Below the pieces are notes generated by a model. That model was not told the origin of the DNA. It did no database searches and was given only the letters and a program-made list of their open reading frames with translations. 64,000 nucleotides of DNA from the NCBI GenBank assembly GCA_963576785.1, contig OY756148.1:62001-126000 (forward strand), given 5' to 3'. Position 1 is the stretch's first letter, and the number at the start of each line of letters is the position of its first letter. Below, in pieces: positions 9,339 through 22,025 of this stretch. The DNA is from Chlorophyllum brunneum (Eukaryota; Basidiomycota; Agaricomycetes; Agaricales; Agaricaceae). Made by a program: the position numbers and the translations under genes.

Positions 9339-12300
9339 TTAACGTCCCTTTTTCTTCTTCCTCCCCGCCTTCGTAGTCATCGGTGGCGCAGTAGCATTAA
9401 TCTTCGTATTCCTAGCAACCAAATCATCATTATCCCCCTCCCCATCATCACCCTCCTCTTGCATCAACGGATTCTGATATACCCCACCTCCCACCGGCGT
9501 ATTACCTCCAGGTAAATTCCTCGAAGAACCACTAGGCGTCCCAGCATATATACTCCTTGGCCTCTGACTAGGCGTCGTTCGACTACTTCCCGGTCCTCCT
9601 CCTCCTCCATTGTCGTTTGAGTCACCATACATCCCTCCGGGTATCACAGGAGGACCAGTAGAAAGATTCGGTGACGATATATACGGAGAAAACATCCCTC
9701 CACCCCCTCCAGGTCTAGAACCCCCAACATCCCATCCCGAATTTCCCCCATCCGGTTCATTTCGATCACCCTCCGTAACATTCGGATTTCCATACATCGA
9801 CTGTCGTCTCGAGCCTTCATTTCCACTTCCACCAGGCCCAGGTAACGAAGTCGTTCCAGCAAAAGGAGTCGTCACACCAGTGACCGAATCCGTAATCGCT
9901 TGTGGAATGAATCCTGGTGGTAGACCAGTATCTTGTCCTCCACCATTAACAGGAGGAAGCGAAGGAGCAGGTGCGGTGTTCGGTGTGAAAGTCTGTGCAA
10001 CGAAACCTGGTGGTAAAGATTGCGGATCTAAACCAGCCATGGCCGGAGAATTCGGTCGAGTTGGGACCTCTCCTCCTCCTCCTCCTCCAGAAGATCCAGT
10101 GCCAGACCGTCCTCTACCCGAATACCCACCATTCACACGAACAGGTAAAACCGGCGATGGAGCACGACGCGGAATAACAGGTTGAGTTTGAACTTGCGGC
10201 ATTGGAATTGTCGGATGATTTGGACTAAGATATCGATGTGGGTCTTGAGCAGCTGGTTCAGATGTCATTCCATGTCCTACTCCACCTGGAGAAGTTGGAT
10301 TGGACTATCAAACGTCATAAGCTAACAGCTTTGATCAAAAGGATGACGTGAAGCTTACGGGAGGTTCAATTATAAAATCGTATGACGAGTTGCTGGCGAT
10401 TGAACGTTGAGCACTATCTGAACGATGTAGGGTCCCATTACGATGGTATTGAGGATTGAGATAATTGTTATCCATAGGCGGAACGGCTCGAGTATGCACG
10501 TGTCCATCCTGCATCTATCATCAACGATCCACTCCACGCCCGAAATACAAAAACTTACCTGTTGCGAGTCGTCACTTCCCCATCCATCACCTTGAACAGT
10601 AATATTTGGTACCCCACCACCACCAGAAGCGCCTCGCGTCACGTCCACTGGCGGGTTCGTCACCCAACTAGGAGCCTGTTGCTGTTGCTGTTGCTGCTGC
10701 TGTTGTTGTTGTTGTTCCCTTCGTCCACGACGCGAACCACCCCCAGGAACAGTCCCCATTATAACAGGCGGAGGCGGAATAACCGTTCCCTGCCCACCCA
10801 ACGACCTACTACTCGAACCACCAGGTGACATCCTAATACTCCCATCCTCTGGTATATCACTCAACGCATCCCTCCCATCTCCCGGATGACCACTATACGG
10901 ACCACTAGTCCCACCACTACCACCACCACTCATATACGGTCTCGAATAAGCTCCATTTCTCGAATTCGACGATGTCCGACCATTATTAGATCCAGTACTC
11001 CCAACCACACCTAGAACAGTCCTTCCAGATCCAGAAGATGATGTCGCACGCCCAGGACCAGTATGAGGAAAAGAAACAAGTGAATCTAATGCCCCCGTCA
11101 TAGTCGACACAGACGACCCCGAATCAATTGAAGCACGTCGATTTCGAGTTTGACGCGCCGGTACTGTAGTCGGTAAATTCGGTTGAGTCGCCGAACGTGA
11201 ATGCGGTCTCGTACTAATGATAGGATTGAAATTCGGTTCCGGCATGGCCACAGTTGCGGGAATGGTAACTGGTGGTTGAGCCGTCATGGGTATTGGCATA
11301 TCAGGAGGTGGACGTGGCATGGGTATATATGGAAGTGGTGGAATTGGACCACTAGATCTGCGAAGATGTGAACGAAGACTCGTACGTTCGTTTTCTGAAC
11401 TTGAACCTGATGCTTCTGATGTGGGTCGGGTTCCGTTGGCTTTGGCAGTGGCGGATACCGCTTGAGCAGTCACTTCAGCAACAATACGATCACGTTCTCG
11501 ATCTCTTTTCATCGCAGCTCTCATATCCCTTTCCCTCTCCTGCCCCAACCTCTCTTGTTCACGTTCAAGACGTTCCGCCGCCTCCACACGTTCTCGTTCT
11601 CGTTCCTCACGTACCCTCTGCAACTCTTGTTGTTCTCTTTCCCTCAACTCCTTCTCTTTATCCCTCTCCATCTGTATACGATTCAATCTTTCTCTTTCAG
11701 CTCTCCTTTCCTCCTCCCTCTTATGTTCAATATCCTGTAACCTCTGCTTCTCAGCCTCAATCTCCGCTACTCTCTCCCTCTCCCATTCTTGAACAGACTG
11801 CCTCAACCGATCTCTCTCCTCTTGCAACTTCCTCTCCCTCTCCTGCTCCTTTTGTAATTCAAGAAACTTGAGCCTTTGACGTTCTTGTTCCAACTGTTGC
11901 TCGAGTTGATGTTGCAACTGTTCTTGTGTTTCTTTTCTCACTCTTTCAACCGCTTCATCAAAATCGGCTCTGGAGAAACGACGACCACGGGAAGATCCAG
12001 AAGAACGCGTCGCAGCTGATGTATTCGGATCAGCGATAAGTGTTGTTGTTCCATCCCCACCTGCACTCGTATTGGCAGGTTCGCCAGCTGCAGTGATCAA
12101 TCGAGGAGCGGGTTTTTCAGTTTGGGAGATACCGAGTACGCGACCTTCTTGTACACCTTGGTCGTAACCTTGTCTTCGACCTTGTTCGCGCGCTTCACGT
12201 ACATTACTTGCTTCTCGAACACGATGAGTTTCATTTCGAGAACGCTCGGCTTCAGCTTTTGCTGTATCACGCTGAAGTTTCGCTTCGCGCAGTTCCGCGT

Positions 12301-13281
12301 TAACTGACATCCTAACATGACAAAATTCGTAAGCCAGAACGACGTGGCATAGAATATAAAACATACAAAGCGTGTTCCGCATGTTCCAACCTCAACTTGT
12401 AAATCGACAACTCTTGTTGAGCAGTAAGCGCCTGTTGTTGAGCCTTCGCAGCCGTATCCGCAGTTCGCGTATGCATCAACATCCGTTCATCCGTCAACTT
12501 CTGACACGCCCTCTCCAACCTCCTACAATGATTATTCGCTTCCAACAAATCCAACTTGTACTGCTCCAACTTCTCCAAAGCATTCCGCAACAACTTTCTC
12601 CCCTCATCCGATTGATATTCCTGTCTCATCAACATCTGTATGAGAGTCTCTTTACCATGCGTGGAAAGCTCCTTTCCACGCAGACGCTTCCTATTGGAGT
12701 TGACCCCATAATCACGAGAAGGAGTTGTGATACCACTATCGGCACCATTGTGATGTTGAAGGTTAATGTGTGTGAGGCTTAAACTGTCTGAACGACGACG
12801 ACGATGAGATGTGTTTGTTGGTTGATGATGATGATGGTGGTGATTGTTGTTGGGAGGACGTATATGAACGAGGCTTTCATCACTCTCATCCGTGACCGGA
12901 GTTCCGGGACTATCAGGTGCCGGTGGAGATTGGACGATACCTGTAGAATGTATTTTAGGCGGCGGTACAGGTATCGCGTCTTGAGTTGGAGTGATGGTTA
13001 TAGGTTTAGTAGGCGCGGTCTTGGAATCGTACATTGGTGGGAAATTGGTTAAAGAGTATCCGGGCGCGTCTGGAGAGAAATAATCCCCTGGATGATCTTT
13101 TGGTGGTGGTATGCGTAAGGGAGGTGATTGAGCATGATCTCCGGCAACGGGTTTGTCTGCTTTCCAGAATGAATCTGCGGACTGGAACCTGGAATGGTTG
13201 GCGTCAGAGAAAGGTATTTGATGAAGGATAATAGACGGACTGCTGGCCTGGAGTGGACTCGTAGTACTCCTGCGCAGACAT
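9339..13281 (-). CDS. Large low-complexity coiled-coil protein (about 1242 aa)
   Basis: Five exons on the minus strand (13281-13237, 13181-12367, 12311-10559, 10508-10359, 10304-9339) sum to 3729 nt and keep one frame. The start MSAQEYYEST precedes a 55-nt intron with a weak GTCTAT donor, so the first exon is less certain. Residues about 80-130 are His/Pro-rich. A helix-rich stretch follows (LIQMLMRQEY to RLEHAEHAL). Next comes a very long Glu/Arg/Gln coiled coil (exon 3, about 150 residues of ERERE-type repeats), then a Pro/Ser/Gly disordered tail containing about 14 consecutive Gln. The protein ends in a basic KAGRKKKKGR. No catalytic domain is seen. A scaffold or cytoskeletal role is plausible but unproven. 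Confidence 0.75.
10677..10717 (-). repeat. CAG/CAA trinucleotide repeat (poly-Gln)
   Basis: Read on the minus strand, this is a run of CAA and CAG codons encoding about 14 Gln inside exon 3 of the coiled-coil gene. Codons are mixed, so it is a moderately stable tract. Confidence 0.8.
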
Positions 13282-14049
13282 CTCTGCCCAAGAGGGAAGC
13301 TACGAATCTATCGTGAAGCCGTATGAGCACGAAGATAAGATGACGTTGCTGCAGCAAGACGCCTACAGATTCTGCTTTTAGCTCGTATCGAAATCTTGAA
13401 TAAAACGATCATAAGTGGCGTGTATGACACATCCCAATGTAATGCAAAGCTCACAATGAGTGTTATAGCGAATGGATGGAAGACGGGGGGTAGTTGATGT
13501 GTAGTTTGAAGAACAAGAAGGTGAAGGGTGTCATGGCACTGGCCCAGAGGCTGTCCCTGACGCCCAACAAGCGCCCTGTTGTCAGGTTAGGGTTCTAAAT
13601 GGAGATGTGAAGCTGATGGGCAACCGCGCCAACATTCCATCCTTCAACGAAGCTGCATCGGTAGGGAAGGCAAAGACCAACCAGGATCAGATCTAGCTTA
13701 GCTTCAAGACGCCCCTTCGGGTGCCTAAGGGTATCGTGCGAAATCATCATGCGATACAGAAATGCGGCAGCGCACCTGATGATGGGCTCCAATCCAGAGC
13801 GCTAAACTCTTATAGCAAAGTAGGTTTGTACTAGCAGTGGAGATTGAATACTGAGAACAGAGGTCCTTGACCCCTTCGTACAAAAGAGCCAACGCCAATG
13901 GTTCCTATCTCGCCAATGTCAATGGTTAACTCGCAATAGCCGCCATCATACTGACTTTGTTCGACGTGAACGACGTAGCTGGACGGGATTGGGAGGACAT
14001 CACAAAGACGATGAAGTAAGCTGTTTCAAATAACGGCCAACCATCTCAA
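13282..14049. other. Divergent promoter region
   Basis: It lies between the minus-strand coiled-coil gene and the plus-strand helical protein gene, and must hold both promoters. No frame longer than about 65 codons looks real, and no recognised motif is evident. Confidence 0.4.
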
Positions 14050-14899
14050 ATGGGCTACATACCCAACATGCCTACCTACCCTCACAATATTCCAACAATA
14101 CTTGACAGATTTCCTGACGTACCTCAAATTATTGATGGCGTAGATCTCCGACATCCTATCTTACAAGGTCAGCCCACAAGCGCACGCGACCTAACCCGTG
14201 CCACAAACGCAGCCAATGCATTGAGACAAATCCGAGGTGAGCAGGACTTGCGTCTACATACCTCACGTAGTATTCTCATGTACAGGTAGAGCTCAATGAC
14301 GTCCCTGATGCAATCACCGCAGAAGTAATCCGTGCCGCAGAATCGCGGATAACAGCAATAAGAATCGCACGTACGTTATACATATATTTAACACGATCTC
14401 AAACCTACTTCCTTATTACCAGAGACCGCTGCAGAGTATGGCCAAGTAAACATTGTAGAAGAATTACAAGCTCTTCGGCAAGAAGTTACAATGGGGAGGA
14501 TCGAGACTGCCAACACATTGGGAACCAGTTGGCATTACCTGACAGGAACTGCCGTCCTTTGCGAAAAACAGTAAGCTAAATACTCTGTCCCTTGCTGTCG
14601 CTTCTTCATTCTAAACGGAATAGATTCCAGGATCAGGTCTTCCCCTCGTCGAGGGCCTATATCAGAGCATGACACCCGCTACAAGAAACATGTTTAATGC
14701 TCATGTAGCTAATAATCCAGCTGCAGCCCCTATAGGAGCAACACCTCCCGTCGGTGCAGGGGGCATCGACCCTAACCATTTGACCGACATAGAAATTCTA
14801 CATTCGATTTTATTCTACAATGAGGATTTCGGGATTAGAAATGCACAGGGGTTGAATGAGCACAGGGACTGTGTTCGTAATTTCTTATCCTTCTCGTAG
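14050..14899 (+). CDS. Short helical protein of a common Agaricomycete type
   Basis: Five exons (14050-14236, 14290-14370, 14423-14484, 14529-14570, 14624-14899) give 215 aa in one frame. The middle part is helical and charged (VEELQALRQE). It is followed by PLRKTIPGSGLP and a C-terminal helical segment with LTDIEILHSILF and HRDCVRNFL. That order resembles the many short mushroom proteins with a coiled-coil centre and a conserved xIPGxP-plus-helix tail, none of which has a known role. The third intron is only 44 nt and has an unusual GTTACA donor, but it is the only join that keeps both flanking frames. Confidence 0.55.
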
Positions 14900-15395
14900 T
14901 GGCATTCAATATATCCTTGTTGTGACTTGTGGCAGTGTGTGCATGTGATGTGACAATTCGCACTCCTTGCTGTTCGAGATGGCGGACGTCCAGACACTCA
15001 TCTCTCTTCACTTACTGGTCTACACGCACAGGTTGACATGGAAAATGAGCCAAGTCACAAATATCTCAGTCCCGTATTGAATTTCCTATGGCTCTTCCTC
15101 ATCACCGCCGTCTTCACGTACCCCAACAAGATTATTTTCCTTGCCAAGATTTCTCGGACTTCTCAGACCAGCCAGATCATGGTTCCATCAGAAATACCCG
15201 GGCTTCCCAATGAATTCGGGCATGCAACCGACGGAATATAATCCTCTTACGTACACTTATCAGATATGATGAAGGTTTATCAGACAAGGAACTCGGCTTT
15301 ATCATTTCAGATGGAGAATTTATGTACTTCACATCTTATTAAAGATGCCGTAGCACACTGCTAGTTCCTCTTTCCCTCCCCCCCCCCCCCACATT
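14900..15395. other. Intergenic; promoter of the MFS gene
   Basis: A 67-codon frame at 15038-15241 contains one hydrophobic stretch, but no splice context or family supports it. A run of about 13 C lies at 15378-15390, a few bases upstream of the MFS start codon, and is probably a pyrimidine-rich promoter or leader tract. Confidence 0.4.
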
Positions 15396-17881
15396 ATGCA
15401 ACCCTCCCTCAAAGGAGAAGAAAAAGACATCGAGTCCTCTCATTCCTCTCAACCTTCCAAAGACGTCGCGCATCATGGTGTCCACACCGTTGAAGCCACT
15501 CACAAAATATACGGGAAATACTCCAAATGGTTCCTCTTCATCGGGTAAAGCCTACCCACCCTCATCACACTGTCCTTCCCTCACTTCCTGTTTCAGCTTA
15601 GGTCTCGCAGCTTACATCTACTCCCTCGACGGAACAACAACATACACCTACCTCGCCTTCGCCACTTCAAGTTTCGGTCATCACAGTCTCATTAGTACCA
15701 TCCAAGTAGCCCAATCCATCATCAGTGCGTCGGACTAACCCACTTCAACACAACCTCGCTTATTTATAGAACTCGTGTGACTCTAGTCGCCGTTGGGAAA
15801 CCTGTCATTGCAAAGATTGCCGATGTCCGTTCGCGTGGTACAGCCTACGTTATAGTTTGTGAGTTTCCGCGGTCTTCGTTTTAATGTATATATGTTGAAA
15901 CACACCCCACGATAGTGATTTTTTATGTTATTGGTATGTCTTTTAGTATCGGCGCTTCTTCTAGTTAATTTTGGATAGGATACATTGTTATTGCTTCTGC
16001 CAGAAATACACAAGCGATCGCGGGTGGTATTATTATATATGCAGTGTAAGTCCCCCCACCCACCTCCCTCAGAAGAGTTAAAACTAACTCGTAGTTTTGT
16101 AATATATAGGGGATATACGTACGTCTTTGAATCACTCGATGCAGAAAAATTCCACTCATGGGTTACACATGCAGGGGATTACAACTCTTAACGCAAATCC
16201 TAATCGCCGACATCACAACTCTCAAATGGCGTGGTCTCGTTTCTGGTCTCATGTCCACACCCTTCATCATCAACGCATTCATCGGTTCCAACGTCTCAAC
16301 TAACATACTCACACATTCAACATGGAGATGGGGATGTAAATAACCATTTCCTCTCCTTTCCACACTCACACACACTAAGTTTACTTTTTTAGATGGCATG
16401 TTCGCTATCCTCGTACCCGTATCTCTCTCCCCACTCATTACCACTCTCCTCTGGGCCGAACGAAAAGCAAAAAAACTCGGACTTGTCACTGGTTCAGAAC
16501 CCCAACCCATCATGCACCAGATCCTCGATTCCATAAAGAAGCTCGATTTATTCGGACTCGTACTTCTCGGAACTTCCGTTACACTCATCCTCCTCCCTCT
16601 CACTCTTTCCCAAACCGCCAAAAACCATTGGAAGAACCGTGAGTCCAACTCTTACATATACACACCTCCACAACAGTATTATTGAATATATTGATTGATC
16701 CAAAGCTTCGATAATCGCTATGATCGTCATTGGCGGTTGTCTTGTTCCCTTGCATGGATTATGGGAATTTAGGTTTGCGAAATATCCTGTTATACCAAAA
16801 CGTTTTGTTGTGAATCGTACTGTGGTTCTTGCATCTTTAATTGGTGCTTTCGACTTTGTACGCACATTTCATTATCCTCTAGTTCTCTGTAGTTTTTGAG
16901 CTATATCACAGGTATCTTTCTATATCTCCTTCACCTACCTTTTTTCTTTCGTCATCGTTGTCAAACCATGGTGAACCCTACACCAGTTTTACTGCCCTCA
17001 TCTAATTGGTTTTTTTTCAGGTCGCTTCTCAACGCCACGTATTTCTCTCAAACACAAACCGTCGCTCTGACAGTATTCGGTATCTTGGGTGGATTATCAA
17101 TGTCCTTCCTACGTCGCTACAAAGTACATTCAAACTCCCTATCCCACCCAACATCACGAAATTAACATAAATACCCCCCAGCACATCCTCATCATAGGTT
17201 TATCCATTCGCCTCCTCGGCTGCGGTCTAATGATCCATTCCCGCGGTGTCAACGCCTCCGACGCCGAAATCGTCTGGTCACAACTTCTTCAAGGTATAGG
17301 TGGTGGTCTCACTTCCGTCGCTTCTCAAGTCGGTGCACAAGCTTCGGTAACACATACTGACGTTGCAATGGTAACCGCTGTGGTTTTGCTCATTACGGAA
17401 ATTGGTGGTAGTATTGGAAGTGCTGTTGGTGAGCTTTGTGTTATTGTGGTTTTTATTTATTTTATTTATGATGGTGCGGTTTAGCTGGTGCATTGTGGAC
17501 GAACATGATGCCGCCTAGAATTGCGAAATACGTCCCATCCCTCACTCCCGATGAACAACTCGAGCTTTTCGGTTCCATCACCACCGTAGTCCAATACCCT
17601 CGTGGAAATCCAATACGAGAAGGCGTCATCCAAGGTTCGCCCAAAAATGCATTTCCTCCATTTTCCCAATAATTGGTTAATTAATGTTCATTCAAAAAGC
17701 CTATGATGAAGTAATGAAGACAATGACAATCACCGCCACTGTCGTTGCTGTATTTCCACTTTTACTTTCTCTGTTTATGCCGAATTTGTATCTTGGGGAT
17801 TCGCAGAATGCTGTTGATGATGCTGATCTTAGGGGGGCTAGGAGTGGTGAGGTAGGTGAAGAAAAACAGGGATATCGTTGA
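15396..17881 (+). CDS. MFS transporter, siderophore-iron transporter (ARN/SIT/MirB) type
   Basis: A many-exon gene starting MQPSLKGEEKD at 15396 (exon 1 ends 15544) and ending 17881. In order the spliced frame reads LAAYIYSLDGTTTYTY, VAVGKPVIAKIADVRSRG, LLTQILIADITTLKWRGL, PFIINAFIGSN, WRWGYGMFAI, LGLVTGSEP, then six more membrane segments including LGCGLMIHSRG, LLQGIGGG and VASQVGAQASV. This is the fourteen-helix layout of fungal siderophore-iron proton symporters, which take up ferric-siderophore complexes. Two exons are tiny: 15916-15933 (18 nt) and 16110-16118 (9 nt). Both are needed to keep the conserved helices in frame. No siderophore synthetase is nearby, so it may import foreign siderophores. 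Confidence 0.88.
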
Positions 17882-18070
17882 AAAACCAACTTGTCTTATT
17901 CTGGTAATAAACTCTTAATTATATCTTCGAGAATCGATACGACTCATCATACGTGATAATTCTTAAAATCTCGTGCAGTAATTTGACTATGTACCAAGTA
18001 AGTCATCGCAACTTGTTTTAAATGTGTTTATATACGAAATAAATAATTAGTACTGATACAATAAAGTACT

Positions 18071-19457
18071 CTAAAAATCAATGGTAGCATTCCCGGATCT
18101 GGGATCAAGACGATCCTTTGATTCCGGGTGCAAACCAGACGAAGAGCAAAGACGAAACAAGCATTGAATACCATTGAGGAACGATTTAAAAGGCGATCTC
18201 GGTCTGGAAACTATGCCATGGTCGAAGGATGAAGTACAACTACTTGGTGTGGTTGGTGATACTGGATCAGAAGGGCATGATGACGATTCGGATCGGGATA
18301 TAGGAGATTCCGGGATGGGGTGGGATGCTTGTTGATGATCATTGGACGAGTCATCATCATCGTACAAAGGAAATTGTTCTTTGAAAAGTCGTGTGTCGTC
18401 GTCGTCGTCGTCGTCGACTTCTTCAATACCTTCATCATCAGGCTCAGATCCAGAAGCGACATTAGACATATGCGAACGAGTTCCCAAATCCATACCAGCC
18501 TCCCATGCACATTTCGCAATATTCCCCTCAAACAAAACATCTGGAGAATAAAAACTGTGCACGTCGCTGATAAGAGCACGAATTTCGATAATAGATGGTC
18601 GAGCACGCCATTCCATACTGAGCATCATGACTAGAACGTCATTGAGTTCAGAAGAAATGGGAAGAATTTTGGTTAGGAAGTTATAGGGGTTCGAACAGTA
18701 CGACTCGAAATGTGGGTCGTCTTGGTTTGCACACTTCCAAGGATTACGTCCAGTAACGATGTTGAGTAAAACGATGCCGAGGGACCAGATGTCACAGGAT
18801 TCTGGCGAATAGACGCCTCCGAACCTCGAGTCAGCTGTTTGACATTCTGTTGTACATGTCTCAATGCGCGGGCGTGGAGGGGAGTAATAGGAATCACGTA
18901 CCTGGGCTCATGTGGTATACGCTCCCTGTTCTGAACTCTCCACTAGTTCTTTGCGTGGTAGCGAGTCCGAAATCAGTCAGAGCTATCCGGAAACCTTTCT
19001 CGAAACAGACAAAATTTTCCGGCTTCAAGTCACGGTGGTATATACCGATAGAGTGGCAATGCTCCACGGCGTCAAGGATTTGAAGGAATATGTTCCTGAT
19101 AAGGGTATCATTACCCAAGTAGCGACGTTTGTGTAATATCTGAAAGAAGAGATCTTGGTCTGGGGCATAATCCATGATGAGGTACGTATACACGTTGTCT
19201 TCCATCACTCGGTGAAGAGCAATGATGCCAGGATGTGCAGAGGCGAGTCGATGTAAAGTTATTTCACGGAAGTGGGCTTGACGGTGCTCGTGAGACCGGA
19301 CAAGACACTTGACCGCATAAAAGCGATTAACTGAGTCCTGTGTGTCCATGGCCTTGTAAACGATGCCATAACCTCCCGTGCCAATGACGGACACCAATAA
19401 AAGGCGCCCGTCATCTATCAATGTCCCAACATGTGGGTACCGTACCGCCGCCTTCAT
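18071..19457 (-). CDS. Ser/Thr protein kinase, Ran1/Pat1-like, with acidic tail
   Basis: Exons 19457-18902 and 18846-18071 on the minus strand encode 443 aa. The kinase domain occupies about residues 12-285: glycine loop GTGGYGIV, AVKCL lysine, HRDLKPEN catalytic loop, DFGLA, and SPEC in place of APE, as in Ran1-type kinases. GRNPWKC and RPSI follow. The C-terminal 150 residues are disordered, with a poly-Asp run (GTC repeat near 18400) and Ser/Pro clusters. Ran1/Sks1/Vhs1 relatives link nutrient state to growth and meiosis. An intron ends immediately before the start codon (GTGAGT donor near 19525), so the first exon is probably a non-coding leader. Confidence 0.88.
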
Positions 19458-20169
19458 CTAATAAGGAAAGTCATCAGCATCATATTATATACGGTTCGGC
19501 ATTCGGGTTGCTATAGAAATTACTCACAGAGAACGATGTCCTTCCTGTTGGCGAGAGTTCGTGGCTGGTGAAGTTGACAGAAGAAGGGTCGATGGAGGAT
19601 GTGGTGGTCGCGTTCAAATAACTCCCTGCAGCAGGAGTAACAAACAACAACGTGCACAGACTGTAAAGGAGCTCGGTGCTGAGTCAAGGCCCCAAAACAT
19701 ATCTGAGTAAGGAGCTTCGCCGCACCGAGCCGTCGTGGTCGACGTCAGACATCGCTGATCGGGTGTATAAGCCAATACTACTGCATCGGGCTACGAGATT
19801 AAAAACCAAGGGAATCAAGTGATCGGAGGAATGTAGCTTTCTACCGTCCTCCTTGGCAACTACTTGGCACAAGGATACCGGCAGCCGCTATGAATTCAGA
19901 AATTAGGGGTTAGCAGCCGCATGAACGGTTTTTCCTCGAGACATTTCGGTGGAGTATATCTCCTAAGCTCGTCAACGTTCGTTTACAGTCCACTCGAATC
20001 CGCGGAAAAAACATATCCACGAGGACGAAATATAAATGGTCGGGAGAGCTTTGGGTCAACCTTCAACAAACCGTTTCAGTACGAGGTCATCAGAATGACA
20101 AAGCGCACGTGCTCTGACATAACATGATGTCAGCGGATTGTGGTTTGATTCTCTTCTGACTTCCACTAC
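19458..20169. other. Divergent promoter region and 5' leader of the kinase gene
   Basis: The first part holds a leader intron of the kinase (19459-19527). The remainder separates it from the plus-strand F-box gene. No coding frame of substance. Confidence 0.45.
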
Positions 20170-21947
20170 ATGATGCCGTTAACTAACCTTGACGATGACA
20201 CTGTGATACATATTCTCTCGTTTCTCAGCCCTTCAGATCTCCTTATTATTCGAAAGGTAACGCAGCCGAAACTACAAGAGTATCATTGACAAATATCAGC
20301 TCAGACATGTAAACGCATGTGTGCATTGACGAAATTACGCATCATATGGACGAACGCTTGCATATATCATATTCTCGGACAAGGATACCCATTTCCGGAC
20401 GTAGCTCTGAATACATTCTCAACACAGGAACTGGAACAACACGTTTGCCATGCTGCCCAATTGGCAAAACGAATGCTCTCCCACGATTGGGTGTATTGGC
20501 GAAAATGGACCATTGACACAACTTCAAACACGTCGGTAACGGATATTAGGCTTATGCCTGGATCAGAAGGCACGGTTATGTTCACGCTATCCAAGGTCGT
20601 CTGGTCGGCGGTCAATATCTGGCAGCTAGAACCTGTTACGTCAAGATCGGCTGGAACGGACTGTAGTTTCCGCAAGTGTTGCGAGTGGTCACCAAGGGGC
20701 GCCATCTTCAATGGTTTTGCCCTTAACTCTTCTCCATCCGCTGAAGCCAGGATAGCTATATCTGTTGTTAATAATGGGTTCGTTCATCAAGATACCTATT
20801 TTACCCTTCATCTCTCTCCTATCCTTTGCGTTTGCGAGGTGTCATCGATAACTGAATCGCCCGCACTAGAGAATATACCGTCGAGCTACTATCTCTCGAG
20901 ATACCAACCGATTGCAGTGATTGGTCGTTACGAACTTTGATGTCCTTCCCATCGACTTTCAAGCCTATCACTTTACAGGGCGATCTCCTTGCCATGAGCA
21001 ATAATATGAACGAGACAATCATTTTCAATTGGAGGACTCGCGCTTACGCCACTCTACAACACAACCGTGACGAACGGCAAATGTGGCAGGTAAGCTAATC
21101 CACCCCTACTCTCTATATCATCAGTCGTACAAATTTACAACCGCCGCAGCACGACAAATGCATTCAAATTGTCTTCGCCTATCAAAGTATTCTGGTCGTT
21201 CGAGCTCGTTCTCTCCACCTTTTCCCATATCCAATTCTAAAGCTCCAAGAAGAGGGGCAATTGACGTACAACTCAATTGCTCAACACTCTTTTGGCTGGG
21301 TCGACGGCGTCTCTGTGAAATTCACCAACCAACATCGGATCAGTTCGTCATCGGAGGAACAGCTCCGCTCGCAAGCACTATCCATCCTTGTCCGCGCAGA
21401 AACAGATGACCCATGGTCATTCGCAACCCTCGCCATGGATCTCCATACCCTCCTACCCAATCCAGACTACATTCCCTCTGATCCGTCCAACCCACTAATC
21501 TCGAGGCCCAGCGATTCAGTTTCCAATATGACGTCACCGTTGTCGCCATACATTTTCCCTCCACTTCCCAAATACAGAATCTCCTCTGGCACCAGGAGGG
21601 GTGCGCTCCTTTGTACGAATATCATACTAGGAAAACTAGGAACTGCAATTTGGATTCAACCTAAAGAACGATACAAAGTGGGACTATATTGGACTGAGGA
21701 TGATCCATTGTTCTATGGTCGGAATATGGGTTATACAGCCGAGGCGTTGTTCACGACTGTATTCCCTGGCTCGCTTACACCTGTAGAGGACAAAGATGAT
21801 GATGTGGGGGAGGAAGTTGTCAAAGTCCGGGGTCGGGCTGTTTGTGTGAATGAGCAGATTGATTGGTCTTCGATGGATTATGACGAGGACGTGGGTAGGA
21901 TTGTATTAGGTTCAGCTTCTGGAGAGATTACTGTTCTGGACATATGA
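20170..21947 (+). CDS. F-box protein with beta-propeller-like C-terminus (single copy)
   Basis: Exon 20170-20256 encodes an F-box start (MMPLTNLDDDTVIHILSFL then SPSDLLIIRK). Exon 2 begins 20305 with TCKRMCALTKLRIIW. Exon 3 ends 21089 at QMWQ, and the last exon is 21150-21947 ending GEITVLDI. The join between exons 2 and 3 near 20780-20875 could not be fixed: the frame changes there, and no acceptor-donor pair is clearly best. F-box proteins recruit substrates to SCF ubiquitin ligases, and the C-terminal blades would bind the target. This architecture is widespread and lineage-expanded in mushrooms. It is related in design, but not closely, to the copies between 25 and 46 kb. Confidence 0.72.
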
Positions 21948-22025
21948 ATATAGATGTAATATCGGACTACTAAAGCAACAAACAAATTGTTTGCGAACAA
22001 GCACTTTTGCTGTACTTCCTCCCCT

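Noticed and set aside
9610..10185. 191-codon Pro/Gly-rich frame on the plus strand
   Set aside because: It is a shadow of the Gly/Pro-rich tail of the minus-strand gene, with no splice or family support.
11368..11871. Long open frames antisense to the coiled-coil region
   Set aside because: They arise from the Glu/Arg codon bias of the opposite strand and consist of Ser/Pro/Leu low complexity; the spliced minus-strand gene explains the region.
15038..15241. 67-codon frame with a hydrophobic segment
   Set aside because: No upstream promoter context, splice partner or family similarity could be recognised.
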